Shown here in pieces: positions 31,778 through 39,137 of a stretch of DNA of 42,413 bases. The translations under genes and the position numbers were made by a program. Every line of letters begins with the position of its first letter. Position 1 is the first letter of the stretch. Below the pieces are notes generated by a model. The model ran no database searches. It saw only the letters and a program-made list of their open reading frames with translations, and was not told the DNA's origin. The stretch is taken from the NCBI GenBank assembly GCA_903834675.1, contig CAILKC010000263.1, positions 1 through 42,413 of the forward strand, given 5' to 3'. The stretch comes from an uncultured Victivallales bacterium (GTDB lineage Bacteria > Verrucomicrobiota > Lentisphaeria > Oligosphaerales > JAFGRS01).

Positions 31778-33817
31778 ATGGCTGACGATAAAGACAGTCC
31801 TGGCCGCCAGCGCGGCAGTTCTCCCGGGCCAGACGGAGCCGCGGGGCGGCAGCCGATGCGCATGCTGTTCTTCTGGTTGGTGGTCCTGTTTGCCTGTCCC
31901 ACCCTCATCTTGCTGTACCGCGCCAGCCATGATCAGGATATCGTGACCCTGCCGTGGTATGAGTTCGAGGAACTACTGACTAGCGACCGGGTACAGGATG
32001 CCACGGTGGTCGAGGATCCCTCTTCGGGGTACATGATCAAAGTCGTGCGTGGTGAGTACTGGCCGGCCAACGTCGAAATCGGCGACAAGACGGCGAAGGT
32101 GAAATACAAGGCCAAGGTGGTGCTCACCGAGAGTCTGCTTGATCGGCTCAGGGAACACACGAAGTACAAGGCAGAACAGAACAGCAACCTGGTGGGTAGC
32201 ATCCTCCTCTCGCTGCTGCCCATTCTGATCCTGGTTGGCCTGATCTATTTCCTCTTCTCCCGCCAGTTGAAGGCGGCGGGACGCGGCGCCCTGCAGTTCG
32301 GCAAGAGTCGCGCCCGGATGATGAACCCCAGCCAGGAACGGGTCACCTTCAAGGACGTGAGTGGCATCACCGAGGCGAAGGAGGAGATGCATGAGATCAT
32401 CGAGTACCTGCGAGATCCCGGCAAGTTCCAGAAACTCGGGGGGCGCATACCGAAGGGCGTCCTGATGGTGGGTCCCCCGGGTAGCGGCAAGACGCTGATG
32501 GCTCGGGCCATCGCCGGGGAAGCCGATGTGCCCTTTTTCTCGATCAGCGGCTCGGATTTCGTCGAGATGTTCGTCGGCGTGGGGGCCAGCCGGGTGCGTG
32601 ACATGTTCGAGGAAGGCAAGCGGCATGCGCCCTGCCTGGTTTTCATCGACGAAATCGATGCGGTTGGCCGCTCGCGTTTCAGTGGCATCGGCGGGGGTCA
32701 TGACGAGCGCGAACAGACGTTGAATGCGCTGCTGGTGGAGATGGACGGGTTCGAGACCAACAGCGGCATCATCGTCATCGCGGCGACCAACCGGCCCGAT
32801 GTGCTGGACCCGGCGCTGCTGCGGCCGGGGCGCTTTGACCGACAGATTCGCATTGATCTGCCCGACGTCAACGGCCGCCTGGGCATCCTCATGCTGCACG
32901 CCAAGAAGATCAAGCTGGCGGTCGGCGTCGACCTGGGGCTGATTGCCCGGGGCACGCCTGGGTTCAGCGGCGCGGACCTGGCTAACCTGATCAACGAGGC
33001 CGCCCTGCTGGCGGCGCGGAATGCGAAGGAGGCGGTTGAACTGGTCGACATGGAGGAAGCCCGCGACAAGGTCGCCTGGGGCAAGGAACGGCGCAGTCGC
33101 AAGATCGATGAGAGGGATCGTCAAGTGACGGCTTACCATGAGGCCGGCCATGCCTTGACCGGCATCTTCTGTCGGCACGGGATCCCCCTTCACAAGATCA
33201 CCATCATCCCCCGCGGCGTGGCCTACCTGGGCGCCACCATGCATCTGCCGGAGCAAGATCGCTACACGCACAGCCGAAGCGAGTTGCTGGACGAGTTGGC
33301 CATGCTCATGGGCGGCCGGGTGGCGGAGCGCCTGATCTTCGGCGAAGTGACTAGCGGGGCCGCGGCAGATATCCGACAGGCTACCGACATCGCCCGGAAG
33401 ATGGTCTGTCAGTGGGGCATGAGCGAAAAGATCGGCCCGCTGTCCTATGCCGGCCGGGAAGAGCACATCTTCCTGGGCCGGGACATCACGCGCAGCGATG
33501 ACTTCAGCCCAGAGACGGCCCGCGAGATCGACATGGAGATCCGGCGTCTCATTGACGAGAGCGAGCAACGCGTGGTCGAGTCCCTCACTCAGAATCGCGC
33601 CAAGCTCGAGTTGCTGGCGAAGACGTTGCTGGAGGCCGAGACCCTGACGGCACAGCAGGTCTACGCGCTCCTGGGGATGGAGTTTACGCCCATGGCCGGG
33701 GTGGTCTATGATGCCTCCGGCGATGGGGACGATGGAACGGTGCCGCCGGTGCCGCCGGTGCCGCCCCCCGTGCCGTCGCCGGAGACGGCCGGAACTCCGA
33801 CGGCCACCGGGAGTTGA
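31778..33817 (+). CDS. ftsH: ATP-dependent membrane zinc metalloprotease FtsH
   Basis: This 679-residue AAA+ protease removes misassembled membrane proteins and some regulators. It has membrane segments at about 28-48 and 139-160 with a periplasmic domain between. Walker A is GPPGSGKT (222-229), Walker B LVFIDEID (267-274), and the second region of homology is [18 protein letters not shown]. The protease site is HEAGH (434-438) with D511 as third zinc ligand (AADIRQATD). The start at 31778 is chosen because the earlier TTG lacks a ribosome site. The C-terminal tail is rich in PPVP repeats, encoded by repeated GTGCCGCCG, and is not conserved in the family. The tail may affect substrate access or be neutral. 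Confidence 0.96.
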   Translation: MADDKDSPGRQRGSSPGPDGAAGRQPMRMLFFWLVVLFACPTLILLYRASHDQDIVTLPWYEFEELLTSDRVQDATVVEDPSSGYMIKVVRGEYWPANVEIGDKTAKVKYKAKVVLTESLLDRLREHTKYKAEQNSNLVGSILLSLLPILILVGLIYFLFSRQLKAAGRGALQFGKSRARMMNPSQERVTFKDVSGITEAKEEMHEIIEYLRDPGKFQKLGGRIPKGVLMVGPPGSGKTLMARAIAGEADVPFFSISGSDFVEMFVGVGASRVRDMFEEGKRHAPCLVFIDEIDAVGRSRFSGIGGGHDEREQTLNALLVEMDGFETNSGIIVIAATNRPDVLDPALLRPGRFDRQIRIDLPDVNGRLGILMLHAKKIKLAVGVDLGLIARGTPGFSGADLANLINEAALLAARNAKEAVELVDMEEARDKVAWGKERRSRKIDERDRQVTAYHEAGHALTGIFCRHGIPLHKITIIPRGVAYLGATMHLPEQDRYTHSRSELLDELAMLMGGRVAERLIFGEVTSGAAADIRQATDIARKMVCQWGMSEKIGPLSYAGREEHIFLGRDITRSDDFSPETAREIDMEIRRLIDESEQRVVESLTQNRAKLELLAKTLLEAETLTAQQVYALLGMEFTPMAGVVYDASGDGDDGTVPPVPPVPPPVPSPETAGTPTATGS

Positions 33818-33820
33818 GCA

Positions 33821-34207
33821 GTGGGCCCGCCAGCGCTAGTCCCGTGCCTTGGCGCCCACCGCGAGGGGACCGCGATCCAGGTCCGACTACAGCCCCGGGC
33901 GCGCCGTCCAGGGCTGGTCGGAAGGGTTGGCGAACGGCTGAAGATCGCGGTCTCAGGCCCTCCTGTCGACGGCAAAGCCAACGCTGAGTTGTGCCGCTTC
34001 CTGGCGGGTATCTTGGGGGTGGCAAAGTCCGCCGTCGTGGTGCTGCGAGGCGAGACCTCCCGGGAGAAGACCGTGCTAGTGCGCGGACTCTCTCCCGAGA
34101 CGGTTGCAGAACGCCTTCCCGACCCCGTTTCGACCAGCGCCGCGGCCCTGAGCCCATGCTTGGGAAAGCGGGCTCTTGACCCGTCGTCGATACCGCCCGT
34201 GGCGTGA
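33821..34207 (+). CDS. YggU/DUF167 family protein
   Basis: A GTG start at 33821, three bases after the ftsH stop, gives 128 residues. The DUF167 core is clear: IQVRLQPRARRPGLVG, then LKIAVSGPPVDGKANAELCRF, LGVAKSAVVVLRGETSREK. The family is widespread and its function unknown; a fold with a surface groove has been described for it. The C-terminal 30 residues are variable. It follows ftsH in the same direction and is probably co-transcribed; no ATG offers a better start. Confidence 0.88.
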   Translation: MGPPALVPCLGAHREGTAIQVRLQPRARRPGLVGRVGERLKIAVSGPPVDGKANAELCRFLAGILGVAKSAVVVLRGETSREKTVLVRGLSPETVAERLPDPVSTSAAALSPCLGKRALDPSSIPPVA

Positions 34208-34218
34208 TCGTTTCCGGC

Positions 34219-35520
34219 CTATGGCCAGGCCGTCTCGCCAGACTGCACGCGGATGGGCATGCCACCGGCTGCCATGCTGGCGTTCATCGAGACCCCCACC
34301 AGTACGGCCTGGATCCCGTCTTCCAGCGGCGCCTTCAATCCCAGCGGGTCGTCCTGGCCCGCCTCCGTGAACAGGAACGCCCTGAGTTTGGGGTCGGAGC
34401 CACCGTGGCCGCCCGTCACTTTACGTTCCGGGATGAGCCGCGGCCGCGGCTCGGGTGGGAGGAACCAGAGGAACTGGCGGCGGTCGTCCAGGTCGCGGCC
34501 GTCGTTGGCGAGGCTGGCGTCGGCGAGGCTGGCGTCGGCCTGGCTGCCGGGGTGTCCGACGGCCCAGCTGGTGCCGTAGCGCTGGTAGAGTTCCAGCCGT
34601 CCCCGCGTGCCTTCGACCGCGAGGCGCATGCTTTCGTAGCTGGCGTAGGCGATCAGCGAGTAGCTGGCGATGATACCATTCTCGTAGGCGATGGTGGCGG
34701 CCATGGTATCCGGGATGTTGATCCTCTCGTCGAACACGCAACCATCCCGGAAATAACCGTCGACCACCTCTGGCCCCTGGTACAGCAGGCGAGTGCGCTC
34801 GTTGCGGAAAACATCGGCGTAGAACTCGCACTGGGCCCCGTGCGGACAGGTGCTGCAACGCGGGCCGCGCCGGGCGCCGTTGCGGCCGTAGAAAGCCAGT
34901 CGGCCCTGAGCGGTGACCGTGGCGGGACGGCTGGCGGCGAACCAGTTCAGCACGTCAAAGTGGTGCGAGGCCTTGTGGACCATCAACCCCGAGCTGTTAT
35001 CCATGAAGCGATGCCAGCGCCGGAAGTAGTCGGCCCCATGGTGGCGGTCCAGGGTTTCGGTGAACTGCATGGAGAGCACTCGTCCAACCGCACCCTCCTG
35101 CAATAGCCGTTTGAAATCCTCGAGGTCGGGAGTAAACCGCATATTGTGCGTCACGTACCCCGTGGCCGAACTGCGTGCGGCTGCGGCCCGGATCGCAGCC
35201 ACCTGTTCGCGAGTGGTGCATAGCGGTTTCTCGCTGAAGACATTGATGCCAGCCTCGAGAGCTTTCACGACGTAACCGGCGTGGGTGCTGTCTTTGCTGG
35301 TGACGATGACGGCGTGCGGCTGCACCGTGCGCAGCATCGCGTCGACGTCGGTAAACACAGGGATCTGCGTGCCGAGGATGAGGTTGGTAGCCTCGGCGCG
35401 CTTGGGGTTGAGGTCGTAGAGTCCGGCGAGCTGAATGGTATCCGGGAACTCCTTGAGCAGAGTCGCTGCGTAGCTGTCGGTCCCGCGCCCGCCGGTGCCG
35501 ATGATGACGAACCGCTTCAT
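34219..35520 (-). CDS. Gfo/Idh/MocA family oxidoreductase
   Basis: The 433-residue protein has a Rossmann dinucleotide-binding start (MKRFVIIGTGGRGTDSYA). It also has the EKPLCTT motif (ISEKPL-type), where the lysine is catalytic in this family, and a C-terminal alpha/beta domain with DNSSGLMVHKASHHFDVLNW. A cysteine cluster, RCSTCPHGAQC, interrupts the second domain and may bind a metal; this insertion is found in some sugar dehydrogenases of the family. Near nucleotide 34520 a 15-bp tandem duplication encodes ADASL twice. The substrate is probably a sugar or polyol but cannot be named. It converges with the YggU gene (11 bp apart). Upstream lies the hairpin repeat array. Confidence 0.87.
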   Translation of the reverse strand: MKRFVIIGTGGRGTDSYAATLLKEFPDTIQLAGLYDLNPKRAEATNLILGTQIPVFTDVDAMLRTVQPHAVIVTSKDSTHAGYVVKALEAGINVFSEKPLCTTREQVAAIRAAAARSSATGYVTHNMRFTPDLEDFKRLLQEGAVGRVLSMQFTETLDRHHGADYFRRWHRFMDNSSGLMVHKASHHFDVLNWFAASRPATVTAQGRLAFYGRNGARRGPRCSTCPHGAQCEFYADVFRNERTRLLYQGPEVVDGYFRDGCVFDERINIPDTMAATIAYENGIIASYSLIAYASYESMRLAVEGTRGRLELYQRYGTSWAVGHPGSQADASLADASLANDGRDLDDRRQFLWFLPPEPRPRLIPERKVTGGHGGSDPKLRAFLFTEAGQDDPLGLKAPLEDGIQAVLVGVSMNASMAAGGMPIRVQSGETAWP

Positions 35521-35568
35521 GCTGTACTCCTTAACAACCTATGAGGCTCTGACAGAACCCCGCGTCTG

Positions 35569-35620
35569 GCCCTGGAGCCCGCGCTGCCAAGCCCGTTCCG
35601 GGTGGGTTCGCGGTACCCCA
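35569..35620 (-). repeat. Long hairpin repeat unit, reversed copy
   Basis: Read on the minus strand this is the same unit as at 12768, 12822, 26428 and 26531: GGGGTACCGCGAACC, CCCGGAACGGG, CTTGGCAGCGCGGGCTCC, with about six changes. The unit starts with GGTAC here instead of GGATAC. It directly abuts the first 28-bp array unit at 35621. A degraded part of the 63-bp block may follow toward 35540. This places the two repeat types next to each other at one site. Confidence 0.7.
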
Positions 35621-35870
35621 GATACGGCGGAGACCGCCGGCTCCAGAAGATACGGCGGAGACCGCCGGCTCCAGAAGATACGGCGGAGACCGCCGACTCC
35701 AGAAGATACGGCGGAGACCGCCGGCTCCAGAGGATACGGCGGAGACCGCCGGCTCCAGGGGATACGGCGGAGACCGCCGGCTCCAGGGGATACGGCGGAG
35801 ACCGCCGGCTCCAGAGGATACGGCGGAGACCGCCGGCTCCAGAAGATACGGCGGAGACCGCCGGCGGAAC
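35621..35870. repeat. Tandem array of nine 28-bp hairpin units
   Basis: GATAC begins at 35621 and then every 28 bp: 35649, 35677, 35705, 35733, 35761, 35789, 35817 and 35845. Each unit is GATAC, then GGCGGAGACCGCC (a 5-bp stem with a 3-base loop), then GGCTCCAG and two variable bases (AA, AG or GG). The third unit has GACTCC in place of GGCTCC and the ninth is cut short after CCGCCGG. There are no unique spacers, so it is not a CRISPR array. The near-identity of the units points to recent expansion. Confidence 0.9.
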
Positions 35871-36011
35871 TGCGAGGCCAGCGGCGGCGTAATGTGGTCA
35901 GTTCCGTGGCGGTTACCAGTCGGGGAGCGGCGGCGGGGCCGAAACAGTAGGTTATGCCCAGCCTGCCCACGTGGCGTAGCGGGTCCGCGCCAGACGAAGC
36001 TGGAGACAGAC

Positions 36012-36659
36012 ATGGAAACCGTGGCCATCGAGCGCTTCAGGGCGCTGATCTTCGATCTTGACGGGACGCTGCTCGACTCCGAGAAGTACCATCTCCGAGC
36101 CTTTGCCCGTGCCATGCAGGAGCTGGCCGGCTACGAGCTGACGCCCGCCGACCAGGAGGAATTCATCGGTAACACCAGCGTCTGGCTCTCGGCCCGTCTG
36201 GCGGAACGCCACGGGCTGTTGCTCGACCCGCAAGCGGTAGCCGCGCGCAAGTTCGAGCTGCTCTACCGCGACTTCCGGGCCGAACTCTACCCGGGCGCTG
36301 GGCCGTTCGTGCGGCTGTGGGCCGGGCGGCTGCCGCTGGCCGTGGCCAGCAACTCACCGCGCCATTTTGTAGAGACCGCTCTGCGGCAGGCGGGCCTGTT
36401 TGACTGCTTCTCGGTGATCACCACGGTGGATGACGTGCGGCACCGTAAGCCTGACCCCGAGATGGTGCAGTTGACCGTGCGGCGGCTGGGCCTACAGGCG
36501 GCAGAGGCTCTGGTCTTGGAGGACACGGCGCTGGGTGTCGAGGCGGCGTGCCGGGCTGGCTGTCCCGTCGTGCTGCTGGACAACGGTCTGGTCGCCTCGG
36601 CTGGCAGGATTCCGCCGGGGACTCCGGTATTGACCTGGCACGAGCTTCTCAGGCTGTAG
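36012..36659 (+). CDS. HAD-superfamily phosphatase/phosphoglucomutase-like protein
   Basis: The 215-residue protein has motif I DLDGTLLDS near residue 15, a helical cap, motif II SNSPRHF, K in HRKPDPEM and motif III VLEDTALGVEAA. It belongs to the HAD subfamily of small sugar phosphatases, phosphonatases and beta-phosphoglucomutases. Substrates cannot be assigned from sequence. The ATG at 36012 follows GGAG by six bases; frame extension further upstream would enter the repeat array. It is divergent from the oxidoreductase and converges on the XerC/D gene, 41 bp away. Confidence 0.92.
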   Translation: METVAIERFRALIFDLDGTLLDSEKYHLRAFARAMQELAGYELTPADQEEFIGNTSVWLSARLAERHGLLLDPQAVAARKFELLYRDFRAELYPGAGPFVRLWAGRLPLAVASNSPRHFVETALRQAGLFDCFSVITTVDDVRHRKPDPEMVQLTVRRLGLQAAEALVLEDTALGVEAACRAGCPVVLLDNGLVASAGRIPPGTPVLTWHELLRL

Positions 36660-36700
36660 CCGACACGCCCAGGCCTACCGTCGCCGCTCTCCAGAGGCGG

Positions 36701-37741
36701 TCAGCGCGCCCTGGGGTGCGCCTTGGCATAGGCCTCCTTGAGGCGGTCCGAGTCCACGTGAGTATAGATCTGGGTGGTTGAAAGGCTGGCGTGTCCGAGC
36801 AGTTCCTGGACGCTCCGCAAGTCGGCGCCAGCCGAGAGCATGTGCGTCGCAAACGAATGGCGCAGACGGTGCGGCGTGTAGTCCGCTGGGAGATCGGCCT
36901 CACGCAGGTACAGCTTGAACAGCCGCTGCACGGACCGGGGGGTGAGGCGACGGCCTAGGACATTGAGAAACAGCGCGCCGCGGTCGCCGGTCCCGGCGAG
37001 GCCCATCTCTGCGCGGCGGTCGAGGTAGCTGCGCAGTGCCCTCAACGCCGGTTTTCCCAGCACGCACAGGCGCTCCTTGTTGCCTTTGCCCCTGACGGTG
37101 AAGACGCCGCTGGAGGCATCGAGATCCTCGAGGTTCATCCCGGTGGCTTCACTGAGGCGCAGCCCGGCGCTGTAGAGCACTTCGAGGATGGCGCTGTCGC
37201 GGGCGGCGCAGAAGGGGCCGCTGGCCGAGGGCTGGTTGCGGCAGTCAGCATGGCGCTTCCAGTAGGCCGCGGGGGCATCCAGCAGCCGTGCTACCTGGTC
37301 ACGGTCGAAGACCCCGGGGAGTCGACGCGGCGGTTTGCCCGTCGGCAATCCGGCGAAGGGATTGCCGGTCACGACGCCCTCACGAATCAGAAACCGGTAG
37401 AAGGAGCGCAGGCTGCTGCGCTTGCGATTGAGGGAGGTGCGCGCCAGTCCCTGCCGGTTGAGGTTGACGAGGAAGGCCCGCGAGTGCATGGCCTCGACGC
37501 CGCCCCACTGGCAGACGTTCTGGCCCTTCCTGAGCCAGGTAAAGGCGATGAACTGCCCGATGTCGATCAGGTAGCTGCTCAAGGTGTGCGGCGACGCCTG
37601 GCGTTCGGCGCGCAGGTAGCGGATGAAATCGGTGACGTGCGCATCCCGCCTGGCGAGGCGGTGCGCTGCCAGGGTCGGCGCCGGAACGTCGGCCGCGGCC
37701 CGAACGGCGGGAGGCGGTTTACCAGAACCCATAGGCATCAT
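36701..37741 (-). CDS. XerC/XerD-type tyrosine recombinase
   Basis: The 346-residue protein (ATG at 37741; nearby alternative ATGs at 37738 and 37732) has a SAM-like N-terminal domain and a complete catalytic set. In this numbering the residues are R195 (AGLRLSE), K219 (GKGNKER), H291 and R294 (HRLRHSF), H317 (LGHASL) and Y326 (TQIYTH). Such enzymes resolve chromosome dimers at dif. An insertion of about 15 residues with two cysteines lies before the first catalytic arginine. It is slightly longer than XerC/D proteins of about 300 residues because of that insertion and an N-terminal tail. The start overlaps the 3' end of the CAAX protease gene by about 20 bp, so the gene is the last of a five-gene operon. 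Confidence 0.92.
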   Translation of the reverse strand: MMPMGSGKPPPAVRAAADVPAPTLAAHRLARRDAHVTDFIRYLRAERQASPHTLSSYLIDIGQFIAFTWLRKGQNVCQWGGVEAMHSRAFLVNLNRQGLARTSLNRKRSSLRSFYRFLIREGVVTGNPFAGLPTGKPPRRLPGVFDRDQVARLLDAPAAYWKRHADCRNQPSASGPFCAARDSAILEVLYSAGLRLSEATGMNLEDLDASSGVFTVRGKGNKERLCVLGKPALRALRSYLDRRAEMGLAGTGDRGALFLNVLGRRLTPRSVQRLFKLYLREADLPADYTPHRLRHSFATHMLSAGADLRSVQELLGHASLSTTQIYTHVDSDRLKEAYAKAHPRAR

Positions 37742-38477
37742 AGCGGATGACGTACATCCCGAGGAGCAGATTGGTGAGGACATGGGCCGCCACCGCCGCC
37801 CAGATGTCTTGGGTCCGGATGATCAGCAGCCCGTAGATGACACCGGCCAGCATCCCGGCGACGAACTCGCGGTGCTCAAAGCCGAACAGCAGCACGGACC
37901 AGAAGAACGGCTCCGCCTCAAACTGCCCCAATGGCGCCTTGAGAAAATCGCGGCGAATCAGACGGCGGTAGAGAAAGCCGCGCCAGAAGAACTCCTCGGC
38001 GACCGCGATGACGAAGGCGGAGCCGCCCAGGCGCACCAGGGTCAGCGGCCAGCCGCAGAGCTCGGGGGAGTAGGGGCTGGGGGCAGACAAGACGGGAATC
38101 CTTCCCAAGGGCAGGACCCCAAAGCGCAGGTACAGCTCCTGGAGCAAGGGCATCCCTTCTAACCTGCCCAGAAAGGGCACGATCCACAGAGCCAGAACCA
38201 CCAGCCCGGCCAAGATGGCGAGCGCGGCGTGACGAGCCTGCGGACGGGGGTAGTAGCGCCAGGGCCGGAACCCGGCGAGCAGCAGCGCGCCGACCAGGCT
38301 CAGTACGGCATAGGTCCACGGCTGGCCTGGGACTGCCAGGTCGAAGACCGACTTCAGCACCATCCAGGCCAGAAACGGCAGCGCATGTGCCAGAACCGGT
38401 TGGCTGGTGCAGCCGCACGGGCTTGCCCCGTCCGCGCCGGGTTCCAGGTCAGGAAGCGCTGACGTCGGGTTTCCCAT
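37719..38477 (-). CDS. CPBP/CAAX-type membrane protease, exosortase-associated-like
   Basis: The 252-residue protein spans the membrane about seven times. The CPBP motifs are complete: EEFFWR (E161, E162, R166), FGFEH (H202) and HVLTN (H232, N236). The ending LLLGMYVIRYDAYGFW resembles the PEP-CTERM/exosortase-associated CAAX family, which ends in a similar W/F-rich tail. An extra CGCTS segment with two cysteines precedes the first helix. These proteases are glutamate-type and cleave in the membrane; the target is unknown and no exosortase gene is in the window. It overlaps its upstream neighbour by 29 bp. Confidence 0.87.
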   Translation of the reverse strand: MGNPTSALPDLEPGADGASPCGCTSQPVLAHALPFLAWMVLKSVFDLAVPGQPWTYAVLSLVGALLLAGFRPWRYYPRPQARHAALAILAGLVVLALWIVPFLGRLEGMPLLQELYLRFGVLPLGRIPVLSAPSPYSPELCGWPLTLVRLGGSAFVIAVAEEFFWRGFLYRRLIRRDFLKAPLGQFEAEPFFWSVLLFGFEHREFVAGMLAGVIYGLLIIRTQDIWAAVAAHVLTNLLLGMYVIRYDAYGFW

Positions 38478-39111
38478 GCTTTTCCCTATCGGGTCCTGTC
38501 TGGCCAGGCTGCTGATCGGCCTCCGGCGTCGTCGGCGCGACCAGGCCGGTTCGGCGCTGCAACTCGGCGAGAACCGCCTCTCCGCCCTGGTAGATCCAGT
38601 CGTCGATGTCGGTAATGCGCTGGCGGTTGCCCTGGCGGAAGTGTACCCGGGCGATACTCTTACGCTGCCAGCGGCTGAGGTCGATATCGGTGATGTCGGC
38701 GTAGGGCACCCGCAGTCCCTCGACCGTGACGAAACCTCTGTCGTCGGCGGCCATGGTGCGTCGGCGGGCGCGCAGGAGGCGAAACAGGATCGTTCCGACC
38801 AGGGCGAGGCAAGCCGCCATCATGACATACTGAGTGCCTGTGTCCCACGGGGTCTTCAGGCTCACTGCTCCGCTCGGGAGGTAGTCTGTCTGCTTGAAGG
38901 CGGCGGACCACCTCTTTTCCGCCGCGAGGGCGCGCCACTGCTCCCTCTGGCCGGCGGCCAGCAGGCGGTTATACTCGGCGGCACGCTGGTTAAAACGCGG
39001 GTAACCGACCTTCGCGTCGAGGACGCACCAGACGGCGAAGGCGCCGAATGCCGCCGAGACCAGCCCCATGCGCAAGGCCCATTTGCGGCTTAGCTGTGCG
39101 CTGACGGCCAT
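38449..39111 (-). CDS. Small membrane protein with PH-like cytoplasmic domain
   Basis: I do not recognise a specific family. The ATG at 39111 follows GGGAGG, giving 220 residues. There is a hydrophobic segment at about residues 17-34 (LVSAAFGAFAVWCVLDA), a second at about 97-115 (YVMMAACLALVGTILFRLL), and a helical loop between them. After these come ADDRGFVTVEGLRVPYADIT and DLSRWQRKSIARVHF, a short beta-rich domain reminiscent of bacterial PH-like domains. The C-terminal 25 residues are polar. It overlaps the CAAX protease gene by 29 bp, and 26 bp separate it from the BatA-type gene, so all are probably one transcript. Confidence 0.7.
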   Translation of the reverse strand: MAVSAQLSRKWALRMGLVSAAFGAFAVWCVLDAKVGYPRFNQRAAEYNRLLAAGQREQWRALAAEKRWSAAFKQTDYLPSGAVSLKTPWDTGTQYVMMAACLALVGTILFRLLRARRRTMAADDRGFVTVEGLRVPYADITDIDLSRWQRKSIARVHFRQGNRQRITDIDDWIYQGGEAVLAELQRRTGLVAPTTPEADQQPGQTGPDREKHGKPDVSAS

Positions 39112-39137
39112 GACGGTCGACCTCCCAAGCGCTCGGA

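Larger units (their letters stand above)
35521..36011. other. Divergent gap with a hairpin repeat array
   Basis: These 491 bp lie between the start codons of the oxidoreductase (-) and the HAD phosphatase (+). About half is the tandem hairpin array (35621-35870), with one reversed copy of the long hairpin unit at 35569-35620. The remaining 140 bp before the HAD start contain no clear promoter. The open frames through the array have no stop codons because of the repeat composition. Confidence 0.8.

Noticed and set aside
31973..33568. Minus-strand ORF (531 codons) over ftsH
   Set aside because: FtsH motifs fix the plus frame; the minus frame is a GC artefact.
35621..35870. CRISPR array
   Set aside because: There are no unique spacers between units and no cas genes; it is a direct head-to-tail array.
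35495..36115. Several ORFs on both strands through the 28-bp array
   Set aside because: The 28-bp unit has no stop in most frames, so the frames stay open. The translated products are only the repeat read in turn in three frames.
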